A DNA stretch of 64,000 nt from Toxonevra muliebris (lineage: Eukaryota > Arthropoda > Insecta > Diptera > Pallopteridae): contig OY829328.1 in NCBI GenBank assembly GCA_963691655.1, positions 31,577,890-31,641,889 of the forward strand, read 5' to 3'. Numbering within the stretch: position 1 is the stretch's first letter; every line of letters begins with the position of its first letter. This document shows, piece by piece, positions 52,601 through 61,473 of this stretch. Both the position numbers and the translations under genes were made by a program. A model generated the notes under the pieces. The model was not told the origin of the DNA. It did not search any database and worked only from the letters and a program-made list of their open reading frames with translations.

Positions 52601-55600
52601 CCTCAGCGCATATACACCATTCGGTGCAACAGCAATTGAATCCATTACATCAATATCATGTACATCAGCAACAAAATCATTTACAAACACATCCACTGGC
52701 ATCGCTGGGAAATACATCGACGCCATTTGGTGGAACGCTGACTAGTAGCGCCTTAGATGATTTGCGTATGGGTGGTATTGGTGGTGCGGGTGTAGGTGCG
52801 GGTGTTGGGGGTGTTGGTTCAACCGGCACCGGATATGACAATCTCTTACATGGAGTTGGTGGTAGCACATCATATCATCAACACCATCAACACGATCCAA
52901 CACATCAGCATCGAACACACCAACACCATCTATTTCAGCATCTTCCAACATCCTCAACTTCATTAACCAATCCATACCATCATCATCTGCCATCATATTC
53001 GAAACTAGATTTAGATTATCCGAAACTTCCGCAAGAGCATAAGCGACAAGTAAGTTTTAAATTTGATGTAGATACGCTATCTTTAGACTCCTAAGTGAGC
53101 ATATGAAAAAATCTCATAATCACCATAACTATTACAGTAAAATTTCAATAAGTAACTAACTAAAAAAATATAAAATTGATCCAAACAAATTCCAAATTCA
53201 AAAACCAACGAAATTAAAATAAAATTAAATTTCGAAATATTGACGCAAAAACTTAAGATTGAAAAGAAGCTTATCGAAAAATACCTAAAAATTTATAACA
53301 AAAATAGTTCTACATTTGAATGTACACATGAAACTGCATTTTACGCTTTTAGTTCTTCTCTACGCCGAAATTGGAGTTTGTACGCAATTACGAACAATAT
53401 GACCATTAATTTTAATTGGTAATAACAAAAAGACAAAATTGAAGCTATTTTATGATGAGATGCGTTAGAAAACATTTACTTTAGATATAGATATTGATAT
53501 CTATTAAAATTATTATAAGACGTGTACTAAAAAATGATTGAAGAACAACCCCACAAAAACTATAAACTATTCAACACATTAATGAACTAAACTAACATCA
53601 CAAGAGTTACGTATATTGCTCGTATAAATAAATAGAAGACAAATCTTGATTTCACATATCATGCGCATAATAAATAGGTACTTACTAGAACAATATCTAT
53701 GCTATTCTAAAGAAGAATACTGCTTATTCTATACATACATATAAACTTACCAAATATACCATAAAAATGATGGCAGCTTACATAATTACATATAAAAAAT
53801 CTATATATCTCCTCTATGATCTTTGAACATAAGTAGCTATATACAGAAGATGACGTACTATACCAACCAAACAAACAATAATAGACATTAAACACTATAT
53901 AATCAATTTCTATATATACATACAAACGAGTGCATATTTACATTCTTAAATTTAATAAAATCAACGAAAAGTAACTGAAACGAATTTTCATAAACTACAT
54001 ATGAACGAACATACAGTGGCGGTTTCGCAGAGTGATTCTATTCCTATGGATTCAAGCCACTTCCTCCCCTTGAGAATATACAATTGAATTGCATATAAAT
54101 TACTTACATTAATTTGGCTAAGAGATAAGTTATAATTTATTATAAGATTTCGTTTACAAAATCATAGAACCGCCACTGCCTATGTACATTGTATATGCAG
54201 CTGTTTATCCACAACTGCAACTGTTTATGCGCATGATCTCTGAAGCATTTATTAAAACACAAAACATTAATTATTAACCGATGATGAAGGAAGAATAAAT
54301 TATGATTAGTAAACCAAAAATACTCGTAAACAAACAATTTGAAAAAAATGAGAAACACCAATTCTATGTGCCATTTTCTTCATTCATGTACTATACCAAT
54401 ACATTACCGCTTATGTATTATTAACGTACATATATTTTGATTTTAGAAATATGTACTTAAACAAATTTTTTCTATGTATGAAGAGAATTCATCAATCAAA
54501 TTTAGCAAAACAAATTAAACAAATTTTCAAACAAAATGTGGAAATCTGTTTTTTGTTTGTTTGTTATGTAGTGTAGAATTGAAGCCATTACAGAGAACTC
54601 AGGACAATTTTCTAAAAATACGAAAAAAAAGTTAAAAAAAAAAATGATATAACAAAGGGAAAATAGAAAAAAAATAATGCTCGAATTGTCTCATCTCTAA
54701 AATAAAATTAATAAAGTAAAAAATAAAAAAGACTGTATATAAAAGCAAAATTTATCTCTAAATTCTTCAGTAATTTTTAAGCTTAACGAAAATAATTAAA
54801 ATTAAAAACTTATTAAATCAAAACCTAAATAAAATTTATTGAAATATTTTATTGAGAAGTTCCAAACTTTCCACTTTTTTATTATAATTATTTATTATTG
54901 ATATTTATTATGCATCAAGGCTAAAAAAAAACTAAATTCTGTACTGGTATCTTGAACAAGTATCTTTTTACTATTTCGATCTGCTGGAAATGATGTTTTA
55001 TAAAATGTCAAGTAGAGTTTTAATCTAAATTTTCCCCACATACTACGGAAAGTAATTAGGAATAATTTTTACCTTTGGGGCGGATAGAAAACATGCCAAT
55101 ATTTGCATTTCTAAGGGGCGTGGAAGTCAATTTCTTGAAAATTTTAAGTACAAAAACTTGGAAAAATTTTACAGCGGAGACCATTGTCAAAACAAAATTG
55201 TAAAGTAAAGACCTTCTCATTTAAAAGTCTTAATTATATTTTTCTCGAAAGCTCTGAAATGTTTTCTATTCAATTTTAATTTTTTATCTCTGCGCTTCAT
55301 TGAACTCGTTTTGAAAACAATTTGAAGTCAAGCAATTTTAAGTTTTGTATGTAATTTTTGGTTTCAGTAAAAACAAAAGATCAGCCTTCAATCTTCCGGT
55401 ACAGAAACTAAATTTCTTTCGTAGTTCCGTGTTATAGTTACATTTTACCTTTCCCTTATTTTTTGATTATAAAATACTTAAATATTCCAACTAGAGTGTG
55501 ATTAGCAATGAAGGTCAATTACAATGAAATGTTCATAAAAATAAGTGAAGAATAAGTTGAAAAATATGAAAAGTAACGTAAACAATGTATTGTGAATGTT

Positions 55601-58600
55601 GTAAACTTTAATTTATAGATACAAAAATATATATATAAAGATTTAAAAGCAGAAAAATAAATGAACTCTTACGAAATATTTAGATAGTATTTTACTTGAC
55701 ATTTACTTGAAATTTTTACATTTTATCTATACTTATATTTAACTATAACTATTAATTGCTATATTTATAAATACATATAAAGAACGTTCATTATTATCTA
55801 CTGTTATTTATTACTATTTATTAATTACGAAAATATTTGTATTAACACTACAAGTGTTAAATCTTCGCGCTCTTCTGCAACGAATATGCAACGGTTGAAA
55901 AGCAAAGCAAACACAAAATATTTTCGTTAAAAAACTAAAAAAACAAAATTAAATAATACTGTTCTACAAAATTACTGAAAATTCGTTGAAAATTTTGTTC
56001 TAAAATTTCTATAGAAAAGAAATAAATAATAAAGTAAATTTTACATAAATACATAGCTCAGACTAGCCAATATTTAAGTGTGTATTTGCATTTATAAATG
56101 AATGATGAACATTTACTACTTAACTGACTGTTTTTCCCCTTTTTTTATTATTAATAATAATAAATATATAATAAATGAAAAATAAAAAAAAATAATAATA
56201 ATACAAATATACGCTCCATAAGTATACCAGCAAAGAAAAAACAATATTTAACTATCTACACAAATACATTTATATATATATATAAAGAAAAAATATATAT
56301 TTATTAATTGTAAGTTACAAAATCGGCTTGAAAAAATAGATACAATTTTTTTCTATTTTCAAATACATACAAACTATACTCTTGAATAGTATTTGTATTC
56401 TCTGAGTTTAATACATAAATAAAAGTTATTGTTAAGATTATTAACATATATATTATAATATAAAACATGAAAACTATGAAAACTTTACTGAAATAAAAAT
56501 ACAAATAAAAAGCAAATAACTAAAAACAAAAAAGAGATTACCATTAAATATTTTGGCAATGCATATTACTTGTACATTCTTGAATACAAAAATTTATACA
56601 CATGGGATCGTTCAATCTGTCTGGACCTCATAGGCGGAACCCCACCATCCCCTGAGAGACAAAGACACTATACCTAATGAAGTGAAAACTGTGAATTACT
56701 GCTACAACTACACGAATACATTTTTTTTAAACTACAATACATACATACATTTCCTACACATTCTCACAAATATTCAAGTTCACAAAACACGCACTGTTTT
56801 GTTCCAAAAGAGTTACAAAGAAAAATATAACATTAAATAAATTCTTACTAAAAAACAATCTCACAATTTTGAAATCATTCCACAATTTTTACATACTTAA
56901 CAATAAACCACAAATTTCTTTTTCTAATCATATAACTATTTTCTAATTATTGTAAAACATTATTTTCTAATTTTTTTCTTATGAAAAAAAAAATCATCAC
57001 TACATTGTTTCATGCATCTTTTCAACACACACACACTAAAACTATACTATTTGTTGTATATCTTATACAAAAACAAAAAATAAAGAATCAAAATTAACGA
57101 AATCCCCTAACCTTACAAAATTTCTCTATTATTTTCTAAATTTTACTTGTGGTTTTAAAGTTGGACGAATTCCGTCTTGAAATACAAAGAAGGGATCAAG
57201 AAATATTGGCAATGGCGGCCAAAATGAAAACTCTGGAAGAGCAACACCAGGTAATTTTAATGGTATTTATACTAGAGCAATGCGGTTTATCGACCTTTTT
57301 GATTTAATAGAATATTAATTAATCACATAAACGCATTAAGTTTTACAATTAATTTGAAACCTAATGAAAACTCAATTAGTCTTAATCAAGTTTCTTGATT
57401 TATCAAAACACCAATTACACAGTTCAAAACAAAAAAATAACAAGTTTTTGAAAATCGATTCTGATAGAACTTTGAAAAAAAATTATGCCGGTATCGGCAT
57501 TTCAAAAGTTTACATTTTTATTTTACGCCTAAGTTTGTAAATTTGTAACAAATCAACCTTATAATGTTTATTTTGCAATGCAAAATACATTTTTAATTTA
57601 GAAAATAATTTTAAAAACACATTTGTTCACGGTGTAGTATAGGTGAAAATTTTAAACAATTTTGAAGTTTGGGATTATTTTTAGATACTAAAACTAAGCT
57701 TATAGATTTTTATTTTATTTATTTATTTATTAAAAGAAATATGACAAATCGTTAGATTACTGAATTAAGAAGAGCACTGGCTACCAGGGTCTTCGGCTAT
57801 TTACAGATTTCGTTTTCAGCAACTTATAGCAAAATTTTATCAGCAACGTATTTCTAGATCTTAATAATCCTTTATCGAACCTCGTAATTGGTGAAAAATG
57901 TGATTTCTTTTGAAAAGGACAAAAAATACCCATTCGGAGCAAATGTTCTATGAAAACTCTATTCGAAATTGGTAAACACATTAACAATTTCAGATACAAA
58001 CTTAACAAGTTATTTTATGGGATATTATACATAATTTGTTAAAAATGGACAAAGGTTAGGCCCGCATAAAACAAAAATTAGATGTAAACTTTTAAAACAC
58101 CAAAACCCTCATAATTTTTTTCGGAATTCTATCAGAATCCACTTTGTTATATCAGAACCTTGTTATTTTTGAAAAAAAAAAAATTATTTTTGTCAGACAG
58201 TGTTATCGCAGTGTTATCGCAGAGTAATCGCACCAGAAACCTGTCTTTCGTCCTAGTTAGTTTCTATTAATTTTAAAACTAAAAGACAAAATCTAAATTA
58301 TTCGATAATACGCAAAATATTCGATTAATCGCACAACTCTAATTCATGCGTACTTCATTCGTCTTATTTGAGATGAGTGGTGAGCTTACACTTTCACTAA
58401 AAACTCAATCAACATATTATACCTACCAGTTGAATTGAATTGAGGGCTCAAAAATATAAATTTCTTACTAATTGTAATCTTAGGACTATCAGCGGCACAT
58501 AGCGGTTCTGAAGGAATCGCTATGTGCCAAAGAAGAGCACTACAATATGCTACAAACCGATGTTGAAGAGTTGCGTGCACGGTTAGAGGAAAAAAATCGT

Positions 58601-59631
58601 CTCATCGAGAAGAAAACACAGGGTACACTACAAACCGTTCAGGAACGCAATCGTCTAACCAGTGAATTAACTGAACTTAAGGATCATATGGAAATTAAGG
58701 ATCGTAAAATAAATGTGCTACAGCGAAAGGTCTTCACAAAATTTTTATTTCATTCATTATAATTCCGCCAAAAACGATAATACATTTCCCCCATCCTTCG
58801 GTGTGTAGATTGAAAATCTCGAGGATCTATTGAAAGAGAAAGATAATCAAGTGGATATGGCGCGTGCGCGGTTATCGGCCATGCAGGCACATCATAGCAG
58901 CTCTGAAGGTGCTCTGACAAGTCTCGAGGAGGCCATCGGTGACAAAGAGAAACAAATGGCCCAGCTGCGTGAACAACGTGATCGTGCAGAACATGAAAAA
59001 CAGGAAGAACGTGAGCTTCATGAACGTGAAATTGCCGATTATAAGATAAAATTGCGGGCTGCAGAGAGTGAGGTAGAAAAGTTGAATACACGTCTGGAAC
59101 GTGCTGTCACCGAACGTGAACGTCTCGAAATTAAACTGGAGGCATCACAAAGTGAGCTGGGCAAATCGAAGGCAGAACTGGAGAAAGCAACGTGTGAAAT
59201 GGGACGCAGTAGTGCCGATTGGGAATCGACAAAACAGCGTATTGCACGTTTGGAGTTGGAGAATGAACGATTGAAACACGATTTGGAACGTTCGCAGGTA
59301 CTCGTGCATAATTACCAGTTCAACAAAATATATACATTTACCAATACACACACATATATCTTTAACTACTACATATATACCTATCCCAATATTATATATT
59401 GTATACAATATTTAATATTTATTTCTATACCTATTTACTTACCATATATATCTATTAACTTAAAGAATGGTCATTTTGTGTAATATTAAAATTATATACT
59501 ATACCGTGTTATTTACATGTACACAATTTACTCTCTACTCAACCACCTAACTACCTACTACTACTACCACCTAATTACTACTACTACTATCATATTAGAT
59601 GCAGCTAGATGAACAAACTACACTACATAAA
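24301..59631 (+). CDS. brp: Bruchpilot, ELKS/CAST active-zone scaffold (N-terminal 602 aa; 3' end outside window)
   Basis: Nine exons join in frame across GT/AG introns: 24301-24433, 30369-30485, 30919-31089, 31264-31520, 34731-34977, 35191-35246, 57161-57250, 58484-58729 and 58809-59297. The 602 residues start MSRDDYNPVTSS. Residues 1-135 are Arg/Ser-rich and probably disordered (RSPGRSRR 15-22, RSRSASR 67-73, RDRSRDRS 110-117). From about 150 the chain is almost continuous heptad coiled coil with the ELKS signatures FWSPELKKERALRKEE and LDEFRLEIQRRDQEI. Known role of the family: it builds the presynaptic T-bar, clusters calcium channels and tethers vesicles at fly active zones. In Drosophila the protein is about 1740 residues, so over 1100 are missing beyond the right edge. 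Optional exons at 39842, 51490 and 59599 are listed separately. The gene spans more than 35 kb here, most of it repeat-rich intron. Confidence 0.95.
26943..27418. mobile_element. Probable MITE bounded by 24-bp perfect inverted repeats
   Basis: ACATAGCGTCTCGACTAG... at 26943-26966 is perfectly inverted at 27395-27418 (ending CGAGACGCTATGT). The 476-bp unit has no intact ORF resembling a transposase. TA lies immediately left of the left end, but the right side reads AA, so a TA duplication is not proven. The perfect arms suggest a young element or one kept by gene conversion. Confidence 0.6.
27640..28725. mobile_element. Foldback-like element with ~210-bp inverted arms, right arm interrupted
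   Basis: The left arm (27640-27851) starts TATATGGGGCAAATCGCG and runs through blocks AAATCACCACCGG, AATCACTCCGATTTTG, ACGGATTGGTTAGATACAGG and GGGGCGTAAAGTTC. The right arm carries the same blocks inverted at about 28556-28725, ending CGCGATTTGCCTCATATA. The innermost part of the left arm (CGAAGAATAAAAATGGTG..TATTATTATC) is matched inverted at 28142-28183, so about 370 bp in the right arm (28184-28555) has no partner. The loop is about 290 bp. No transposase is visible, so it is non-autonomous. Confidence 0.75.
30369..30485 (+). CDS. brp: brp exon, codons 45-84
   Basis: Acceptor ATTGCAG|CA, donor CCAA|GTAAAT, phase 1 to phase 1. Encodes MGSPYYRDMDEPTSP and the RSRSASR segment. ATG 30371 is the start used by other fly BRP isoforms, so it may serve as an alternative start. 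Confidence 0.93.
30919..31089 (+). CDS. brp: brp exon, codons 84-141
   Basis: Acceptor TTAAACAG|GA, donor CTATAG|GTAATT, phase 1 to phase 1. Encodes the charged, Arg/Asp-rich head (RTRYQSLDRGG, REPRDRSRDRS) through RSARQSPNPIG. Confidence 0.93.
31264..31520 (+). CDS. brp: brp exon, codons 141-226
   Basis: Acceptor TTTAAAG|GT, donor AATCAA|GTAAGT, phase 1 to 0. Encodes the start of the coiled coil: DRAYLGDLQHQNTDLQREL and the ELKS-family block FWSPELKKERALRKEESAKY. Confidence 0.95.
32369..32723. mobile_element. MITE with AGGGTGATTCTCTA terminal repeats
   Basis: AGGGTGATTCTCTAAATGT at 32369-32387 is inverted at 32707-32723 (ACATAGAGAATCACCCT). A second inner pair, GCACGATAGCACGAA near 32398 and TTCGTGCTATCGTGC near 32669, extends the arms. 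The element is 355 bp with no ORF and no clear target duplication. Confidence 0.65.
32762..33025. mobile_element. MITE with GAAGGGNTGTAAGTC terminal repeats
   Basis: CAATTGAAGGGTTGTAAGTC (32762-32781) is inverted at the right end, which closes CCCTTCAATTG at 33015-33025. The arms stay similar for about 32 bases, including AAGGGTCTAAG. If the ends are GAAGGG/CCCTTC, an AATT flank is duplicated. The unit is 264 bp, non-coding, and 38 bp from the preceding MITE. Confidence 0.65.
33150..33465 (+). pseudogene. Decayed jockey-type LINE, C-terminal end of reverse transcriptase ORF
   Basis: The plus strand reads TGHCIMGRYAARLGLPFNDF followed by CRYCGSEEEEETVLHFMYA, the terminal CC-H-type domain of jockey-like RT proteins. 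A shifted frame then reads LGLNFFTSLSELSSIN. Frame breaks and the missing RT show it is a short dead 3' fragment. Confidence 0.75.
33486..34556. mobile_element. Tandemly duplicated non-coding element with ATGGTATAAACACAA ends
   Basis: ATGGTATAAACACAA at 33486-33500 is perfectly inverted at 34542-34556. Inside are two diverged direct copies of about 450 bp (from about 33520 and 34110), sharing blocks such as CAGTTGGATTTGA, ATTTTCGTACTAAAAC, GGCAGCACTTGG, TGTTTCCCCTCTCA and GAGCGTCGTTG. A third end-like word, TATAAACACAACCAAA, lies between them near 34031. This fits two copies fused head to tail. The open frame at 33528-33986 lies in copy 1 and is lost in copy 2, so it is not a gene. Confidence 0.65.
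34731..34977 (+). CDS. brp: brp exon, codons 227-309
   Basis: Acceptor TTCACTCTAG|AAA, donor AATGG|GTAAGT, phase 0 to 1. Encodes KQAMLVRQLEEELRLRMRQ and the coiled coil through IKKLLEMLQTKGM. Confidence 0.95.
35191..35246 (+). CDS. brp: brp exon, codons 309-327
   Basis: Acceptor CTTACTAG|GC, donor AAACAG|GTAATT, phase 1 to 0. Encodes GKEEERQMFQQMQAMAQKQ. The phase-0 end is the splice point at which the optional exons at 39842 and 51490 could be inserted. Confidence 0.93.
38890..39260 (+). pseudogene. Highly decayed Tc1-like transposase fragment
   Basis: Broken frames on the plus strand resemble the catalytic end of Tc1 transposases: a QNNDPQ segment near 39022 in place of QDNDPKHT, followed about 100 bases later by a line equivalent to SPDLN.IEN.W (about 39108-39140). 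Stops and shifts are frequent and terminal repeats were not found. This is a weak but ordered match. Confidence 0.5.
39842..39889 (+). CDS. brp: Optional 48-nt brp exon (16 codons)
   Basis: Acceptor TATACATAG|AAT and a strong donor GGG|GTAAGT enclose 16 codons, NDLEKEILKFANEEKG, phase 0 to 0, so it fits exactly between the exon ending at 35246 and the one starting at 57161. The composition is Glu/Lys-rich, with Leu, Ile and Phe spaced 4 and 3 apart as coiled-coil a/d residues. It would add 16 residues, two heptads plus two, shifting the register. I infer a cassette exon; inclusion is untested. Confidence 0.6.
40663..40690. repeat. (AT)14 dinucleotide tract in a palindrome
   Basis: Fourteen AT units flanked by GC on both sides, so the segment is self-complementary and could extrude a cruciform. 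Confidence 0.8.
41430..41469. mobile_element. Terminal fragment of the hAT MITE family
   Basis: AAAACCTCC followed by TGGATTCGCTAGTG matches the right end of the 47000-47158 MITE, with one mismatch in the terminal repeat. Upstream similarity is weak. Confidence 0.4.
42508..42675 (+). mobile_element. tRNA-derived SINE-like copy 1
   Basis: The head reads like a tRNA: an A-box-like GTGTAAGTGGTATATGCTGG (about 42519-42538), GGTAGAG, then a B-box-like GGGATCAATACTC (about 42558-42570). A body follows containing AAGAAAAACTTTTCA and ATATAAAACTGTAGGTCC. The same body occurs in the copy at 62630-62842, so this is a dispersed family. It is not a functional tRNA gene because the stems do not pair well. 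Confidence 0.55.
43220..43511 (+). promoter_or_regulatory. Possible internal brp promoter region
   Basis: CTCTCTC-type words cluster at 43227-43250 (GAGA sites on the minus strand). An initiator-like GCAGTTG occurs at 43465-43471, in an unusually GC-balanced block (43400-43530). Downstream the sequence becomes A/CA-rich for about 1.7 kb, as fly 5' UTRs often are. It would suit transcripts that start with the large exon at 51490. The support is compositional only. Confidence 0.22.
46992..47166. mobile_element. hAT-type MITE with perfect 8-bp target duplication
   Basis: The 159-bp element 47000-47158 starts CACTAGCGGATCCA and ends TGGATCCGCTAGTG, 14 bp inverted without mismatch. TGTGTGAG lies on both sides (46992-46999 and 47159-47166), the 8-bp duplication expected of hAT elements. 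It has no ORF. Related broken copies lie at 13265-13357 and 41430-41469. Confidence 0.85.
51017..51045 (+). other. Candidate upstream exon with strong donor before the large brp exon
   Basis: ATGAAATCTGCAAATGGGG... runs to CC|GTAAGT at 51045/51046. The donor is near-consensus. Translated from ATG 51017 it gives nine codons plus two bases; joined to 51490 this is out of frame with the large ORF. It is therefore more likely a 5' UTR exon (with a short upstream ORF) of an alternative brp transcript than a coding exon, or it pairs with an acceptor I did not find. Confidence 0.35.
51241..51259. repeat. GT dinucleotide microsatellite
   Basis: Nine GT units plus a final G, in the short intron-like gap between the 51017 segment and the large exon. 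Confidence 0.85.
51490..53049 (+). CDS. brp: Large optional brp exon encoding a 520-residue low-complexity domain
   Basis: The acceptor CCCATTTCAG at 51480-51489 is followed directly by ATG. The frame is open to 53094, but a consensus donor CAA|GTAAGT at 53049/53050 ends the exon after 520 codons, phase 0, ready to join LDEFRLEIQ at 57161. The protein is rich in Gly, Ser, Tyr, Gln and His, with poly-Q stretches (206-212, 324-326), a Gly-rich tract (429-447) and a His/Gln tract (462-484). Two basic-Ser sites (RRRRYSIAGL 79-88, RPAYSVSNL 230-238) and one helix-like segment (NIVNLLNEAHKSISRSSQIL 117-136) stand out. The length without a stop, the splice signals and the symmetric phase make coding near certain. 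Whether it is a first exon or a cassette is open. I do not recognise a named domain. Confidence 0.8.
53050..57160. other. brp intron after the large exon
   Basis: If the donor at 53050 is not used, the frame continues 14 codons (VSFKF..SLDS) to TAA at 53092-53094, and many AATAAA words follow, so a short transcript could end here. The rest is AT-rich with one small inverted-repeat element (54014-54178). No other exon is seen before the acceptor GTTTTAAAG at 57152-57160. Confidence 0.5.
54014..54178. mobile_element. Small MITE with CAGTGGCGGTT ends
   Basis: CAGTGGCGGTT at 54014-54024 is perfectly inverted at 54168-54178. The unit is 165 bp and non-coding. CAGTGGCGG ends are common among hAT-like and related MITEs, but the flanks show no clear 8-bp duplication. 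Confidence 0.6.
57161..57250 (+). CDS. brp: brp exon, codons 328-357
   Basis: Acceptor TTTTAAAG|TTG, donor CACCAG|GTAATT, 30 codons, phase 0 to 0. Encodes LDEFRLEIQRRDQEILAMAA, a strongly conserved ELKS coiled-coil segment. This is the shared junction for the standard isoform and the optional exons. Confidence 0.95.
57251..58483. other. brp intron, nothing recognised
   Basis: AT-rich, with no repeat structure or coding segment I can support. Confidence 0.5.
58484..58729 (+). CDS. brp: brp exon, codons 358-439
   Basis: Acceptor TAATCTTAG|GAC, donor CGAAAG|GTCTTC (weak after the GT), 82 codons, phase 0 to 0. Encodes DYQRHIAVLKESLCAKEEHY and the coiled coil through KDRKINVLQRK. Confidence 0.95.
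58809..59297 (+). CDS. brp: brp exon, codons 440-602
   Basis: Acceptor GTGTGTAG|ATT, donor TCGCAG|GTACTC, 163 codons, phase 0 to 0. Encodes IENLEDLLKEKDNQVDMARA through LKHDLERSQ, an unbroken heptad coiled coil. Reading past the donor gives only AT-rich simple sequence, which confirms the exon end. Confidence 0.95.
59599..59631 (+). CDS. brp: Candidate 33-nt brp microexon (11 codons)
   Basis: Acceptor CATATTAG|ATG and donor AAA|GTAAGC enclose MQLDEQTTLHK, phase 0 to 0, in frame after LERSQ. It sits 301 nt after the preceding exon, behind a CTACTACT-type pyrimidine tract. Eleven codons would break the heptad register. I believe it is an exon, constitutive or optional, from its frame and splice signals. 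Confidence 0.6.
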
Positions 59632-59824
59632 GTAAGCCTTTTTAATCCTTACAAACTATAATTAAAACATTAAAACGTACAACTTTCACTTTTGCCAGCA
59701 GGGAATAGTTTAAATAAAAACAAAAACAAAACATATTTATTTTACCTAAAAAGCTCAACTGCACTGAATATAAGTATATAGAAGATTATTACCCTTGATG
59801 TTCGTATTAAAATTTTCTATTGTA
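59632..59824. other. brp intron between microexon and Minos-like element
   Basis: Plain AT-rich DNA; the TA at 59823-59824 is the left target site of the following element. Confidence 0.5.
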
Positions 59825-61473
59825 CAAGCCCTAACCACTATTAATACATACAGCTAAATTTATTCCTAAACTTCAACTTTAAATAAAATTTTACGATTAT
59901 AAAACTCTTTTTCTTTTAAAGATGTTATATTTATTTGAAACTTAGTGGAATAATTATTTAAATGTAAAAAGTAAATATCTAAAAAACAAAATAAATTTTT
60001 GTACTTTACTCCAGCATATTCATTATATAGCAAAATAATGGTTGACCACTATTAATACATACACTAGAAAAAAATAAGAAATAAGAAACAAAGTAAACAA
60101 AAGAACAAGCGGAATAGCATTTTGCTGTTAGTAAGGAACTAAAAAAAAAAATATTAATATGGTATTCTGTGATACATTTGCCACTCAAATAATGTCATGG
60201 TTTGGGGAAAGCCTACCTGCACAGGTAATCGAACGTTAATGATTGATAAAATAAAATCTGGCGACAATTTTTGTACTAATTTAAAAGAGTTAAGATTAGA
60301 AAGATCGTACAATCTTTAGTAAAAAAATTCTATAAAGTCAAACAATGCTGTCAATCGTGGAAGAATATTCTACTTAACCGATTGTTATTGGAGGGTACTG
60401 CCTGCAATTGCAGAAACAAAACAGACGAAGCACCGGATGAAACGCAGCATCATGGTGTTTAAGAGCAATAGGTGAATTAGTAGGACACGAGTGGACAAGG
60501 AAAAATTTCGAAAAATTGGTTATCGGCTTTATAAGGTGGGGTCAATAGAAGTATAACATTTGTATTTTTTTTTTCATATTTTTTTAAATTTTTAAGGCTA
60601 AAGAAAAGCCACTATTAACCGATAAACAAAAGAAAATATGACTTACTTGGGCGAAATAATAAAGCAAAATTTGATACCCGTGTTTGCGATTTACGAAAGA
60701 GAGTGATTACGAAAAAGCACTTATTAGTTTGATTATCTTCAAGGCATGATTAAGTTTCCTGTCAGTGATATGGTATAGGTCTGCATGCCTGCAAAAGGCG
60801 TAGGGTAATTGCAGTTTCTTGATGGCAACTCAAAATTTGCAGACCATTTACAAATTTTGGAAAATAACCTCATACTATGCATGAATAGATTAAACACTCA
60901 TAGAGAGTTTAACTTTCAGTAAAATGGTTTGCCGCCTAATGCCGTTAAATTCATACAAAATTTGTTAAATTTGTAGTAAATAAGTGTATGAGATTGGTCA
61001 TTATCAAGTTCTGGTCTCAAGTGAGCGAAGGTGCTTGGACAGTTATAAAGAAACGTCTGGTAAATGATCCGTAAAGACCTGTTGGAGAATTAAAAGCCAA
61101 AATCAAAGAAAATTAGGAATCCCTAACACCCAGTGAACACCAAAATCTGGTTAATAGTATGCTAAACCAAATTAAAGTCATAATAACAGCAAGGTGCGAA
61201 AAAATATTAATTTTGATTGGTATTTACTGTACGTATTAATAGCGGTCAATCGTTATTTTTTAGTTTTGTGAGTATCCTCGAATAAAGTACAAAAATTTCG
61301 TTTATTTTTTAAGTTAATTGTTTTTGCTTTTTATATTTAATTAAGAATTCAATAAGCTTTCAAAAAAATAAAGCATCTTTAAAAGAAATCAAATTTTATA
61401 AGCGTAAAATTGCATTCAAAGTTGAAATTTAGAAACAAATCCAGCTGTAAGTATTAATAGTGGTTAGGGCTTG
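59825..61473 (+). mobile_element. Minos-like Tc1 element with long inverted terminal repeats, inactive
   Basis: The element is flanked by TA (59823-59824, 61474-61475) and starts CAAGCCCTAACCACTATTAA, inverted at 61454-61473. This closely resembles the Minos terminus. An inner copy of the motif, GACCACTATTAATAC at 60043-60057, has its inverted partner at about 61234-61248, so each arm is about 240 bp, like the roughly 250-bp Minos ITRs. Total length 1649 bp against about 1.8 kb for Minos. Between the arms lies a broken transposase frame, listed separately. The insertion is in a brp intron, sense orientation. Confidence 0.85.
60340..61215 (+). pseudogene. Degenerate Minos/Tc1 transposase with intron still present
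   Basis: Broken frames show ordered Tc1 transposase segments: a basic region near 60420-60470; AKEKPLLTDKQKK directly after 60597; and, in other frames, an EFNFQ piece near 60907 where the family has the second catalytic Asp box and a KSQNQRK/EHQNLVN-like C-terminal region near 61090-61160. A 61-nt GT-AG segment at 60536-60596, pyrimidine-rich at its 3' end, sits where Minos has its single short intron. Numerous stops and frame shifts make it inactive. Confidence 0.7.

Noticed and set aside
51437..52996. Minus-strand open frames opposite the large brp exon
   Set aside because: They are shadows of the Gly/Gln/His-rich coding exon; their composition mirrors it and they lack their own signals.
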